Source: Lactobacillus johnsonii (GTDB lineage: Bacteria; Bacillota; Bacilli; Lactobacillales; Lactobacillaceae). From it: a stretch of DNA of 64,000 bases. The notes under the pieces were generated by a model that saw only the letters and a list, made by a program, of their open reading frames with translations, ran no database searches and was not told where the DNA came from. Shown piece by piece: positions 18,464 to 27,362 of this stretch. The stretch lies in contig NZ_CP047409.1 of the NCBI RefSeq assembly GCF_013487865.1, positions 62,001 to 126,000 on the forward strand, given 5' to 3'. Every line of letters starts with the position of its first letter. Position 1 is the first letter of the stretch. Both the position numbers and the translations under genes were made by a program.

Positions 18464-18536
18464 TGGGTGGTCAGGGGATCGAACCCTGGACCCACGGATT
18501 AAGAGTCCGTTGCTCTGCCAGCTGAGCTAACCACCC
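18464..18536 (-). tRNA. tRNA-Lys (anticodon CTT), copy 1
   Basis: 73-nt cloverleaf on the minus strand: acceptor GGGTGGT/ACCACCC, D-arm GCTC...GAGC, anticodon arm ACGGA-CTCTTAA-TCCGT with anticodon CTT, T-arm CAGGG-TTCGATC-CCCTG, discriminator A. CCA is not encoded. It has its own promoter and terminator and is identical to the second copy. Confidence 0.95.
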
Positions 18537-18557
18537 ATTGGATAACCAACAGATACT

Positions 18558-18585
18558 ATTATGCCAAAAAAAAATAAAAATGCAA
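18558..18585 (-). promoter_or_regulatory. Promoter of tRNA-Lys copy 1
   Basis: On the minus strand TTGCAT, a 16-bp spacer and CATAAT lie 22 bp before the tRNA. Confidence 0.65.
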
Positions 18586-18629
18586 GAACTTTTTTAAGAA
18601 AATTGATATAAATTAACAGAAATTAGAAA

Positions 18630-18658
18630 CAAAAAAGACACCGCAGATGCGATGCCTT
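18630..18658 (-). terminator. Terminator of tRNA-Lys copy 2
   Basis: The same hairpin as downstream of copy 1, with compensating G-U pairs (AGACACCGC / GCGATGCCT) and a U-tract on the minus strand. Confidence 0.8.
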
Positions 18659-18667
18659 TCAAAAATA

Positions 18668-18740
18668 TGGGTGGTCAGGGGATCGAACCCTGGACCCACG
18701 GATTAAGAGTCCGTTGCTCTGCCAGCTGAGCTAACCACCC
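18668..18740 (-). tRNA. tRNA-Lys (anticodon CTT), copy 2
   Basis: Identical in sequence and fold to the copy at 18464-18536, offset by exactly 204 bp. The flanks (promoter, 5' spacer, terminator) are also repeated with a few substitutions, so the whole transcription unit was duplicated. Confidence 0.95.
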
Positions 18741-18761
18741 ATTGGATAACCAACAAATAGT

Positions 18762-18790
18762 ATTATGCCAGTAAAGTAAAGAAAGTGCAA
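18762..18790 (-). promoter_or_regulatory. Promoter of tRNA-Lys copy 2
   Basis: TTGCAC, a 17-bp spacer and CATAAT on the minus strand, divergent from the walR promoter. Confidence 0.65.
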
Positions 18791-18807
18791 GCTTTTTTTT
18801 GCATAAG

Positions 18808-18836
18808 TTTAAAAAAAGTGGGGAAAACAGTATAAT
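18808..18836 (+). promoter_or_regulatory. Promoter of the walRK operon
   Basis: TTTAAA, a 17-bp spacer and TATAAT (18831-18836), 31 bp before the walR start. Confidence 0.6.
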
Positions 18837-18866
18837 ATAGTTATTAATATTGAGGAGGCATCATTT

Positions 18867-19574
18867 ATGCCAAAGAAGATTTTAGTCGTTGACGATGAAA
18901 AACCAATTTCTGACATTATTAAATTTAATCTGACTAAGGAAGGCTTTGATGTCGACACTGCATATGACGGCGAAGAAGCTGTTAAAAAAGTTGAGGAATA
19001 TGATCCCGATTTAATGATTCTTGACTTGATGTTACCAAAAAAAGACGGTTTAGAGGTTGCACGTGAAGTGCGCCAAACTCATGATATGCCAATTATTATG
19101 GTAACGGCTAAAGACACTGAGATTGATAAGGTGTTAGGTCTTGAAATGGGAGCAGATGATTATGTTACTAAGCCTTTTTCTAACCGAGAATTAGTTGCTA
19201 GAGTAAAGGCAAACTTGCGTAGACGTGACTTGACTCAAAAAGCTACTGAAGATGATGAAGACAAAAATATTACCATTGGCAATCTTGTGATTATGCCTGA
19301 AGCTTATATGGTTGAAAAAAATGGTGAAAAAATTGAATTAACGCATCGTGAATTTGAATTACTTCATTATTTAGCACAGCATATGGGACAAGTAATGACT
19401 AGAGAGCATTTATTACAAACCGTTTGGGGCTATGACTATTTTGGGGATGTTAGAACTGTAGATGTAACTGTGCGACGCTTACGGGAAAAGATCGAAGACA
19501 ATCCAAGTTCACCAACGATTTTAGTTACCAGACGTGGAGTAGGATATTACGTTAAAAACCCATCAGATGAATAA
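18867..19574 (+). CDS. walR: Two-component response regulator WalR (YycF)
   Basis: 235 residues: receiver domain with acidic pocket DDE near the N-terminus, phospho-acceptor Asp53 (MILDLMLP), VTAKD and TKPF, then an OmpR-type winged helix ([24 protein letters not shown] ... [14 protein letters not shown]). The gene order walR-walK-yycH-yycI-yycJ-htrA identifies it as the essential regulator of cell-wall hydrolase genes. GAGGAGG precedes the ATG. Confidence 0.95.
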   Translation: MPKKILVVDDEKPISDIIKFNLTKEGFDVDTAYDGEEAVKKVEEYDPDLMILDLMLPKKDGLEVAREVRQTHDMPIIMVTAKDTEIDKVLGLEMGADDYVTKPFSNRELVARVKANLRRRDLTQKATEDDEDKNITIGNLVIMPEAYMVEKNGEKIELTHREFELLHYLAQHMGQVMTREHLLQTVWGYDYFGDVRTVDVTVRRLREKIEDNPSSPTILVTRRGVGYYVKNPSDE

Positions 19575-19580
19575 GGATCA

Positions 19581-19607
19581 AAGTCACTAGTGATAGTGGC
19601 TTTTTTT
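19581..19607 (+). terminator. Hairpin between walR and walK
   Basis: AAGTCACTA / TAGTGGCTT with a 4-nt loop and seven T. It may attenuate transcription into walK and overlaps the upstream TTG at 19606, which excludes that codon as a start. Confidence 0.7.
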
Positions 19608-19620
19608 GCAATTAGGACCA

Positions 19621-21471
19621 ATGAAGAAAATAAAAAGTGTACTAAATTCTATTAATTTTAAAATCGCAATCATTTTTATGTTGCTACTACTAGCAACGAT
19701 TGAAGTAGTTGGAGCTTCTTTTACTAGACAACTTGAACAAAATTCAATTCAGAATTTTGAGTCTTCAATTCAAGTGCCAAACATTATTACTAACCAAATT
19801 GCCAGTCAATTGAGTAGGGCAAACAGTAAGAGTGCTAATCAGCAGCTAAGCCAGATTATTTCAAACTATAATCTCGGCGACATTAGTCAATTAATGGTAG
19901 TAGATAATAAAGGCGTGATCCGAGCTGTTTCAAATGTTAATGATCAGAATCGAATTGGCCAGCGGACTAGTAATGCGGATATAAAAAGCGTGCTTTCAAA
20001 TGGAAAACAAGTTTCTAAGGTGATTAATGATAATGGAAACTATATGGTGCAAATTTCACCATTAACATCTGCTAATGGAACTAATACGCCTGTGGGAGCT
20101 ATTTATGTAAGAGCTAGTTTACAGGGTGTATTCAATAATTTACGGCAAGTTTCTATTTACTTTTTGATTGCCTCATTAATTGCGGCTGTTTTAGGTGCAG
20201 TAGTTGCCTTGGTAATTTCCCGGGCCATAACTCGGCCGATTGAAGAAATGCGTAAGCAAGCTTTGCGGGTCGCAAATGGAGATTATTCTGGACACGTACG
20301 TGTCTATGCCCAAGATGAGTTAGGGCAATTAGCTGAAGCATTTAATACTTTGTCAGTACGAATTGAGAGAACACAAGAGATTTCTGATAGTGAACGACGA
20401 CGGTTAGATAATGTTTTGACCCATATGACAGATGGGGTTATTGCGACTGATCGTCACGGAAATATTACTATCATTAATGAAACTGCCTTAGACTTTTTAG
20501 GCAAAACTGAAAAAGATGTTATTGGAAAACCAATTACTAATTTGCTTGGTTTAAAAGATGTTACAATTCAAGATCTTTTAAGTACGCAACAAGAATTAGT
20601 TGTGCGTGTAAATGATAATACAAGAGATGAAATGATTTTACATGCTAACTTTTCTTTAATTCAGCGTGTAACTGGCTTTGTTTCAGGTCTAGTTTGTGTT
20701 TTGCATGATATTACGCAACAGCAAAAAAATGAACGGGAACAACAGCAATTTGTGTCTAACGTTTCACATGAACTTAGAACTCCATTAACAAGCTTAAGAG
20801 CCTATGTTGAAGCCTTAAATGATGGGGCATGGAAGGATCCAAATATTGCACCGCAATTTTTACATGTTATCCAAGATGAAACTGAACGGATGATTAGGAT
20901 GATTAATGATCTGCTTAGCTTATCAAGAATGGATCGTGGTGTAGCTAAAATGGACTTAGAGTGGGTTAACTTAAACGATTTTGTTAACCATGTTCTAAAT
21001 CGTTTTGATATGATGCTGAAGTCTGATACAGATAAAACGCATAAAAAGAAGTATTCAATCAAGCGTGAATTTCCTCACCAAGCTTTATGGGTAGAAATCG
21101 ATACTGATAAGATGATGCAAGTAATCGATAATATTATGAACAATGCAATTAAGTATTCACCTGACGGAGGCGTTATAACAGTTCGCCTTCTTCAAGCCCA
21201 AAAGCATGTCATCTTAAGTATTTCTGACCAAGGATTGGGAATCCCAAGAAAAGACTTAAATAAGATTTTCGATAGATTTTACCGTGTTGATAAAGCTCGT
21301 TCTCGTAAGCAAGGCGGAACTGGATTAGGATTAGCTATTTCTAAAGAAATAGTAGAAGCACACCATGGCCGGATTTGGGCAGATAGTGCTGAAGGTTCCG
21401 GATCAACTTTCTACATTTCTTTGCCCTATGAAGCAATTAGTGAGGAAGGAGAAAACTGGGATGAGGTTTAA
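19621..21471 (+). CDS. walK: Sensor histidine kinase WalK (YycG)
   Basis: About 616 residues from ATG 19621, preceded by TTAGGA. Order: TM1 (residues ~15-32), extracytoplasmic PAS-like domain, TM2 (~180-205), HAMP (ITRPIEEMRKQALRVANGDY), cytoplasmic PAS, HisKA with SHELRTPLTSLRAYVEAL (phospho-histidine near 385) and HATPase_c with the N, G1 (DQGLGIPRKD), F and G2 (GGTGLGLAI) boxes. Senses wall/lipid II status and phosphorylates WalR. The stop overlaps the yycH start. Confidence 0.95.
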   Translation: MKKIKSVLNSINFKIAIIFMLLLLATIEVVGASFTRQLEQNSIQNFESSIQVPNIITNQIASQLSRANSKSANQQLSQIISNYNLGDISQLMVVDNKGVIRAVSNVNDQNRIGQRTSNADIKSVLSNGKQVSKVINDNGNYMVQISPLTSANGTNTPVGAIYVRASLQGVFNNLRQVSIYFLIASLIAAVLGAVVALVISRAITRPIEEMRKQALRVANGDYSGHVRVYAQDELGQLAEAFNTLSVRIERTQEISDSERRRLDNVLTHMTDGVIATDRHGNITIINETALDFLGKTEKDVIGKPITNLLGLKDVTIQDLLSTQQELVVRVNDNTRDEMILHANFSLIQRVTGFVSGLVCVLHDITQQQKNEREQQQFVSNVSHELRTPLTSLRAYVEALNDGAWKDPNIAPQFLHVIQDETERMIRMINDLLSLSRMDRGVAKMDLEWVNLNDFVNHVLNRFDMMLKSDTDKTHKKKYSIKREFPHQALWVEIDTDKMMQVIDNIMNNAIKYSPDGGVITVRLLQAQKHVILSISDQGLGIPRKDLNKIFDRFYRVDKARSRKQGGTGLGLAISKEIVEAHHGRIWADSAEGSGSTFYISLPYEAISEEGENWDEV

Positions 21472-22789
21472 AGATAAAGTTTCTAGAGTTGCATTGCGTG
21501 TTAGTTTAATTGTAATGGTTGTCTTATCAATAATTCTATCAGCGGTTATTTGGGGATCAGATGCTCGATTTTCTAGAATTGAAGAAACATCTAATCAAAC
21601 GCAAACTAAGGATCTAGGGCAGCGTTCTTTAAGAGATATCTATCTCCCAACGCAAACTTTTTATTTTAAAAATAAACAAATGTATCAAGTCTACGATACA
21701 AAGAATAATTTACCTTTAGAATTCTCTAAATTAACTCAGTCTTTAAAGCCGCTACTACCAATCCGCGTTTGGTCTAGCCAAACTAAGTATGAAAAAATGT
21801 TAAAAAATCCTAACTATATTCAGTTAACATATCCAGATCAGATAACGATTTCATTATTTTTAACTAACGTAAGAAAAACTGATAGTCGGGAATTTAATCG
21901 CTTTTTTGTATTAACGACTTCTAGTGACTACATCTATTTAGGTAATGATGAGAACCATACACTCTATCGGGTTCGTTTAAACGATGTCTCATTCAAGACC
22001 CTAATTGAGCATATTAGAAACGCTCAAACTCAAATGCCAGTCACTATTGAAAAGGTACATGATGACTATTTACCTTTCTATGAAAAAAATCTAAGCTTGC
22101 CAGTTTATAGCTACTTAACTAATGAAGAATCTGATTCATATTTTGTTTATCGCTTGTTAGGATCAAATAATCCGACCCAGCATAATAATGGCAATACAAT
22201 TACCTACTCTAATGGAGTATATGAACGTTTAATAGCTGCTAAGCATACTCATAACTATGAATATATTGATTATCAACAAGATCAAATTCCTAAGACAATT
22301 AGTCGAAAATTAAATGATAGTTTATATTTTGTACGAAAGATTGGTTTATCAGAACCAGATTTAAGATTCTTTGATGCAGACGACAATACAGTTATCTATC
22401 AAAATTATGTCGAAGAATATCCAATCTTTTTACCAGGAAAATATAAGATGCGAGCACAGGTAAAATTTGCACCTAATGGGATGACGATTAACTTCAATAG
22501 TTTAGACTTACAGATTCCAATTCCAACTAATGGGGAGAAGAAAACTTTAATTCCAACTACTGAGGCCATGGATGAGTTATACCAAAAAGGATATCACCGA
22601 AAAGATATTGAAAGAATTATTATTGGATACACAGCTAAATCTTCTAACAGTAAAAATAAGAAATTGGTAGATTTAGAGCCAGCTTATTATGTAAAAATTA
22701 ATAAGCAGTGGAAGACCTTAGATGAATGGCTTAATACAAATAATCAGTTAGATAGTGCAGGAAAGGAGGGACTAGTAGATGGACTTTAA
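21461..22789 (+). CDS. yycH: WalK regulatory protein YycH
   Basis: 442 residues from ATG 21461, which overlaps the walK stop; GAAGGAG is correctly spaced. A single N-terminal transmembrane anchor (VALRVSLIVMVVLSIILSAVIW) is followed by a large extracytoplasmic domain. In other Firmicutes YycH and YycI bind WalK in the membrane and tune its activity. Recognised mainly by position, topology and length. Confidence 0.88.
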   Translation: MRFKDKVSRVALRVSLIVMVVLSIILSAVIWGSDARFSRIEETSNQTQTKDLGQRSLRDIYLPTQTFYFKNKQMYQVYDTKNNLPLEFSKLTQSLKPLLPIRVWSSQTKYEKMLKNPNYIQLTYPDQITISLFLTNVRKTDSREFNRFFVLTTSSDYIYLGNDENHTLYRVRLNDVSFKTLIEHIRNAQTQMPVTIEKVHDDYLPFYEKNLSLPVYSYLTNEESDSYFVYRLLGSNNPTQHNNGNTITYSNGVYERLIAAKHTHNYEYIDYQQDQIPKTISRKLNDSLYFVRKIGLSEPDLRFFDADDNTVIYQNYVEEYPIFLPGKYKMRAQVKFAPNGMTINFNSLDLQIPIPTNGEKKTLIPTTEAMDELYQKGYHRKDIERIIIGYTAKSSNSKNKKLVDLEPAYYVKINKQWKTLDEWLNTNNQLDSAGKEGLVDGL

Positions 22790-23600
22790 AAGAATTGAAT
22801 GGATATTTTTAATTGTATTTATCGGGATTAATATCTTTTTGGGAATTGAGTTATGGCAAACGCCAACTCTCTTATCTGCTGGTTCTACTCCGACTCAGAC
22901 TGATATTAAGAGTGAGACAAGTGCTGATCAAATTACTATTCCGAAGGTTAATGATAAACAAGAAGATGGATATTATTTGGCGGCTAAGAATGATGACTCG
23001 TGGATCAAAAAAGCTACTCAGCAGGTAAAAGGACAAGTAGAAAATAATTCAAGTGAAAATCTTATTTCTGTTCATCTAGATAAGCCAATTACTTTATCTA
23101 AAAATAAAAAAGAAGCCCTAAGAGAAGTCATGCGTTTTAAGGATGATAGTCAAAATGTATATCAAGGTAAAAACTATACCTACCTTTCAGAATTATCTGA
23201 GGGGGACGATTATATTTTTAACCAAAAGACTAAATATGGAGAATTTTTTGCTGCAACAGCTCGGCTTCATATTAGTGTAAAAGATAATCAAATTGTTTCT
23301 TATTCACAAAGTTATGTCGATGGCTTAAATCCTGTTCGTGAACGCCAAAATACAATTAGTTCAAAAGCCGCTGTAGACTCTTTATATACTTACAGTGAAT
23401 TACCAAATAATTCTAAGGTTATCTTGTTGAAGCAAGTCTATACTAAATTATTAACAGTTAAGGGAAATACTATTTATATTCCAACTTGGTTAGCAGCAAT
23501 TGAAAATAATACTTCTAAGACAGTTACCTTGAAGCGTGTAAATGCATTTACGGGAACAATTATTCAAAATAATGTTACGACTGATGATTCTAAGGAGTGA
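22779..23600 (+). CDS. yycI: WalK regulatory protein YycI
   Basis: 273 residues. An N-terminal membrane anchor (WIFLIVFIGINIFLGIELW) is followed by an extracytoplasmic domain of the YycI family. It overlaps yycH by 11 nt, and AAAGGAGGG precedes its ATG. Partner of YycH in the WalK regulatory complex. Confidence 0.88.
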   Translation: MDFKRIEWIFLIVFIGINIFLGIELWQTPTLLSAGSTPTQTDIKSETSADQITIPKVNDKQEDGYYLAAKNDDSWIKKATQQVKGQVENNSSENLISVHLDKPITLSKNKKEALREVMRFKDDSQNVYQGKNYTYLSELSEGDDYIFNQKTKYGEFFAATARLHISVKDNQIVSYSQSYVDGLNPVRERQNTISSKAAVDSLYTYSELPNNSKVILLKQVYTKLLTVKGNTIYIPTWLAAIENNTSKTVTLKRVNAFTGTIIQNNVTTDDSKE

Positions 23601-23605
23601 AAAAG

Positions 23606-24403
23606 TTGAAAGTATCAGTTTTATCAAGCGGATCAACAGGTAATTCTACTTTAATAGAAACTAAGCAACATAAAATTTTAATGGATGCAGGTTTATCTGG
23701 AAAAAAGACCAAGGACTTACTGGCTCAAGTCGAAGTTGATATTAAAGATATTGATATGATTTTTATTAGTCATGATCATACAGATCATTCAGGTGGCTTA
23801 GGAGTCTTAATGAGGCGGTATCCACAAATTTCAGCTTATGCGAATTCCGGTACCTGGAATTATTTAATTGAAAGTAAGAAAATTGGCAACTTGCCCGTTG
23901 AACAGATCAATACGTTTGAATCAGGGGTAACTAAAACTTTTGGGGACTTAGATGTAACTAGTTTTGCTACTAGTCATGACGCAGCTGAGCCCCAATATTA
24001 TGTTTTTAGCAGTGGCGGTAAACGATTTGCTTGTTTAACAGATACAGGATATGTCTCAAGTGCTGTTAAAGATGAAATTAAGAATGCAGATGGCTATCTA
24101 ATGGAGTTTAATTATGATGACATGATGCTTAGAAATGGACCATATTCTTGGGCTTTGAAGCATCGAATTATGTCTGATGTTGGACATCTTTCAAACAATC
24201 AGGCGGCTGATACATTACTTGATGTTGTTTCTTCAAAAACTAAAAACATCTTTTTGGCTCACCGTAGTCAACATAATAATACTCAGTATTTAGCTCATGA
24301 GACTGCACATGATTTATTGGTTGCAGGGGATGCAAATCTGCCCGCAGATGTTAAAATTATTGATACCAATCCACTAGAAGCCGGATCACTCACAGAAATA
24401 TAA
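23606..24403 (+). CDS. yycJ: Metallo-beta-lactamase-fold exonuclease YycJ/WalJ
   Basis: 265 residues starting MKVSVLSSGSTGNST. TTG 23606 is chosen because AAGGAG lies 8 nt before it; the GTG at 23597 overlaps that site. The metal-binding motif SHDHTDHSGG (HxHxDH) lies near residue 57. Family proteins are 5'-3' DNA exonucleases implicated in mismatch repair and in coordinating wall synthesis with division. Cytoplasmic. Confidence 0.9.
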   Translation: MKVSVLSSGSTGNSTLIETKQHKILMDAGLSGKKTKDLLAQVEVDIKDIDMIFISHDHTDHSGGLGVLMRRYPQISAYANSGTWNYLIESKKIGNLPVEQINTFESGVTKTFGDLDVTSFATSHDAAEPQYYVFSSGGKRFACLTDTGYVSSAVKDEIKNADGYLMEFNYDDMMLRNGPYSWALKHRIMSDVGHLSNNQAADTLLDVVSSKTKNIFLAHRSQHNNTQYLAHETAHDLLVAGDANLPADVKIIDTNPLEAGSLTEI

Positions 24404-24486
24404 TTTTTAGCAAATAATTTGACTTGAATTCATAAAAAATTCAAAATTTGTGATTAGGCTAGAGTGAATAGAAAAGGAGAATTTTT

Positions 24487-25707
24487 ATGGCAGAAAATAA
24501 TACTAAGAACTCTAATAAGCATAATGCTCTAATTAAAACTGGTATTGTAGGAGTGGTTGCAGGATTACTCGGTGGTGGAGTAGCTTATGCAGGTTTGTCT
24601 CAAATTAACGGACAGAATGCTCCACAAACAACTGTTGCGCCAACAGCTAAGGTTGAGAAGTCTAACAGTAAGAACAGCAGTCAGATGACTAATGCCTTTA
24701 ATACGGTAAAGAATTCTGTTGTTTCTGTTGTAAACTTGAAGAGACAAAGTTCTTCTTCAACTAGTGATCCATTTGGTATTTTTGGGTCTGATAGTTCCAG
24801 CTCTTCAAAGAAGAATTCTAAATCAGATTTAGAAACTTACAGTGAAGGTTCTGGAGTTATTTACATGAAATCTAATGGTAAAGGCTACATTGTAACCAAT
24901 AATCACGTGGTTTCTGGAAGTGATGAAATCCAAGTTATTTTAAGTGATGGTAAAAAGGTAACGGCTAAAAAAGTCGGAACTGATGCAGAAACAGACTTGG
25001 CTGTCTTAACTATTGATGGTAAATATGTTACTCAAACTGCCCAATTTGGTTCATCTAAGAACTTAGAGCCAGGTCAACAAGTAATTGCTGTTGGTTCTCC
25101 ACTTGGGAGCGAATATGCAACTAGTGTAACTCAAGGTATTATTTCTGCTAAGAATAGAACAATAGATGTAACTAATTCATCTGGCCAAGTAACTAATCAG
25201 GCAACCGTTATTCAGACTGATGCAGCTATTAACCCCGGTAATTCAGGTGGTCCATTAGTTAATATGTCTGGCCAAGTAATTGGTATTAACTCAATGAAAT
25301 TGTCTTCTTCTAGTGATGGGACTGCCGTTGAAGGAATGGGCTTTGCAATTCCTAGTGATGAAGTTGTTTCAATTATTAATCAATTGGTTAAGAATGGTAA
25401 AATTACGCGTCCTAAATTAGGCGTAAGAATTGTATCTGTTGATGAATTAACAGAATATGGCCGCAAGAAACTTGGTTTGCCTGACAGTGTTAAATCTGGT
25501 GTCTATGTCGCTAGTGTGACCAAGAATGGTAGTGCAGAGAAGGCTGGTATCAAGGCTCGTGATGTAATTACGAAGATTGATGGCAAAGATGTGGATAGCG
25601 TTGTTTCACTACATACAGCTCTTTATGCACATAAGATTGGCGATACAGTAACCCTTCAAGTGGTTAGAGATGGAAAATCACAAGATATCAAAGTTACCTT
25701 AAGTTAA
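24487..25707 (+). CDS. htrA: Serine protease HtrA (DegP/DO-like)
   Basis: 406 residues: N-terminal anchor (residues ~17-37), Ser-rich linker, trypsin-like domain with triad His140 (VTNNHVV), Asp170 (AETDLAVL) and Ser253 (NPGNSGGPLV), then one C-terminal PDZ domain (about 305-405). It degrades misfolded proteins outside the membrane. Its place after walRKHIJ is usual in lactobacilli. It has its own spacer and AAAGGAG, so it may be separately transcribed. A terminator follows. Confidence 0.95.
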   Translation: MAENNTKNSNKHNALIKTGIVGVVAGLLGGGVAYAGLSQINGQNAPQTTVAPTAKVEKSNSKNSSQMTNAFNTVKNSVVSVVNLKRQSSSSTSDPFGIFGSDSSSSSKKNSKSDLETYSEGSGVIYMKSNGKGYIVTNNHVVSGSDEIQVILSDGKKVTAKKVGTDAETDLAVLTIDGKYVTQTAQFGSSKNLEPGQQVIAVGSPLGSEYATSVTQGIISAKNRTIDVTNSSGQVTNQATVIQTDAAINPGNSGGPLVNMSGQVIGINSMKLSSSSDGTAVEGMGFAIPSDEVVSIINQLVKNGKITRPKLGVRIVSVDELTEYGRKKLGLPDSVKSGVYVASVTKNGSAEKAGIKARDVITKIDGKDVDSVVSLHTALYAHKIGDTVTLQVVRDGKSQDIKVTLS

Positions 25708-25730
25708 TTGAATATTATTAAATAGAGATA

Positions 25731-25776
25731 AAAAAGCTATGATTATACGATTTGTAAGCGGTAATCATAGCTTTTT
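25731..25776 (+). terminator. Terminator after htrA
   Basis: AAAAAGCTATGATTA / TAATCATAGCTTTTT, a 15-bp perfect stem followed by C and TTA. Confidence 0.85.
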
Positions 25777-25851
25777 CTTAATATTTAAAGTGTGAAACCT
25801 AATAAAGTTCGTATTTTAAAATTGTCAAGATCTTAGAATTATCGAATAGAT

Positions 25852-26137
25852 TGTGGGAAAATGTGGAAAACTCTGTGGATTGTGCATAAGTTAGCGATAA
25901 TAAAAATAAAAATGTGGAAAACTTGTGAATTGTGTGTAAATTAAGTCATGATTTTATAAAAGTTGAACGGCTGTTCAAGCCTAGTCTGTAAGGGATAGAG
26001 CGAAAAGTTTGGAAAATTAATCAAATTTATAAAAATGTGGAATAAATTTTGTAAAAAAGTTATCCACTTTTTTATAAACCACAATTTGTTGAGAGGTAAT
26101 TGAGTGAACCACTAAATATAGTTTTTAGTAATCCACA
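25852..26137. other. Cluster of DnaA-box-like 9-mers
   Basis: Within the 510-bp spacer before rlmH there are three exact matches to TGTGNAWAA: TGTGGAAAA at 25862 and 25913, and TGTGCATAA at 25881. Several one-mismatch sites also occur: TGTGGGAAA 25852, TGTGTAAAT 25933, TGTGGAATA 26036, TTATCCACT 26060, TAATCCACA 26129. The DNA between them is very AT-rich. No gene is seen. A DnaA-binding locus is inferred. Confidence 0.5.
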
Positions 26138-26217
26138 GCCAGGGGAAAACTCATGTGGACGCTATGTCAATTAGGGGATAAAATAAAAAGCTAGATGTGT
26201 GAAAGGGATAAATTAGC

Positions 26218-26697
26218 ATGAATATAAAAATTGTCTGTGTAGGGAAATTAAAGGAAAAGTATTTTAAAGACGGAATTGCAGAATATGTAAAGAGAATGAG
26301 TCGTTTTGCAAAAGTAAAAATAGTTCAAGTTCCAGATGAAAAAGCCCCCGAAAAACTAAGTCCTGCTGAAATGGAACAGGTCAAAGAAATCGAGGGAAAA
26401 AGAATTTTAGATAAGATAAAAGATAAAGAATATGTTTATGTAACTGCAATTAAGGGGAAAGAGCGAACTAGTGAGGCTTTTGCGAAAGAGTTATCTAATT
26501 TAACTACTTATGGGCATTCTGACATTACCTTTGTTATTGGAGGAAGTCTCGGTACAAGTGACGCAGTAAATAAGCGAGCAGATGACTTAATCAGTTTTGG
26601 TAAATTTACAATGCCTCATCAATTAATGCGCTTGGTTTTAATTGAACAAATTTACCGTGCATTTATGATTAATAGCGGCAGTCCATACCATAAATAA
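26218..26697 (+). CDS. rlmH: 23S rRNA (pseudouridine1915-N3)-methyltransferase RlmH
   Basis: 159 residues, full-length SPOUT methyltransferase: [16 protein letters not shown] at the start, [10 protein letters not shown] for SAM binding, and a C-terminal [16 protein letters not shown] that is nearly invariant. Methylates pseudouridine 1915 in helix 69 of 23S rRNA. It ends back to back with the minus-strand ECF gene at 26698. Confidence 0.95.
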   Translation: MNIKIVCVGKLKEKYFKDGIAEYVKRMSRFAKVKIVQVPDEKAPEKLSPAEMEQVKEIEGKRILDKIKDKEYVYVTAIKGKERTSEAFAKELSNLTTYGHSDITFVIGGSLGTSDAVNKRADDLISFGKFTMPHQLMRLVLIEQIYRAFMINSGSPYHK

Positions 26698-27351
26698 TTA
26701 TTTGAGAAGAAACAAGATTGGTTGAAGTAGTACTATGATGCTACTAAAAATAAGCCAGTCTTTTTTTGTTAAGGCGATCGGAACAATTACACTTCTTTCT
26801 TTGTCTTCACGATAGCCATGTGAAATCATTCCATCAGCTAAACTATTAGACCAAGAAATTGCGGCTAAAATTGCTTTAAAATATAAGGCCGGTGAGTAGA
26901 AAGATAAATGGTAGTGTCTCATATCCCCAACTAGGCGGATTCGATTCACTTCGGCATGAATTTTGGGAATAACATTAAAGGCAGCTAGAGTTCCATAAGC
27001 AAACTTACTAGGTAATTTAAAATTTTGTTCTAGTGAACGAGCTAGAGCAAGAAAAGAAGTCGTTTCAGTGAAAGCAGCTCCTAAAAAGACATAGGCGGAA
27101 ATTCTCGTAAATAAGACACAAGCTTGATAAAGACTGCGACTAGGAGTGAAGTAGTAAATTGTAATAAAAACTACGGAAGCCGCGAATAAAGGAATGATAA
27201 ATAATAAAAATAGCTTCTTAAGATTAATGTGCTTAAACAGAAGATAGATAAGACAAGCCCCGATAATAATGAGGTTTGCTCCTAAATTAGGCACAAGTGA
27301 TATTTCCAGAGAAATAATTAAGATTAAAAATAATTTTAGTCCGGGATTCAT
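26698..27351 (-). CDS. ECF transporter transmembrane component (EcfT/CbiQ family)
   Basis: 217 residues with about five membrane segments. A late cytoplasmic region with MRHYHLS and GMISHGYRED corresponds to the coupling helices that contact the ATPase. Last gene of a three-gene operon behind a TPP riboswitch, so it is the energy-coupling T subunit of a thiamine or thiamine-precursor importer (YkoC-like). Confidence 0.82.
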   Translation of the reverse strand: MNPGLKLFLILIISLEISLVPNLGANLIIIGACLIYLLFKHINLKKLFLLFIIPLFAASVVFITIYYFTPSRSLYQACVLFTRISAYVFLGAAFTETTSFLALARSLEQNFKLPSKFAYGTLAAFNVIPKIHAEVNRIRLVGDMRHYHLSFYSPALYFKAILAAISWSNSLADGMISHGYREDKERSVIVPIALTKKDWLIFSSIIVLLQPILFLLK

Positions 27352-27362
27352 TTTATTTACCT

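Noticed and set aside
18281-18502. Plus-strand reading frame across the acyltransferase start and tRNA-Lys
   Set aside because: It runs antisense through a real gene and a tRNA, with no ribosome site; a shadow.
19606-19620. TTG at 19606 as start of walK
   Set aside because: It overlaps the U-tract of the walR hairpin and the ribosome site; ATG 19621 is better.
25790-26217. The spacer before rlmH as the chromosome's oriC
   Set aside because: dnaA, dnaN and rpmH are not present nearby; only a DnaA-box cluster can be claimed.
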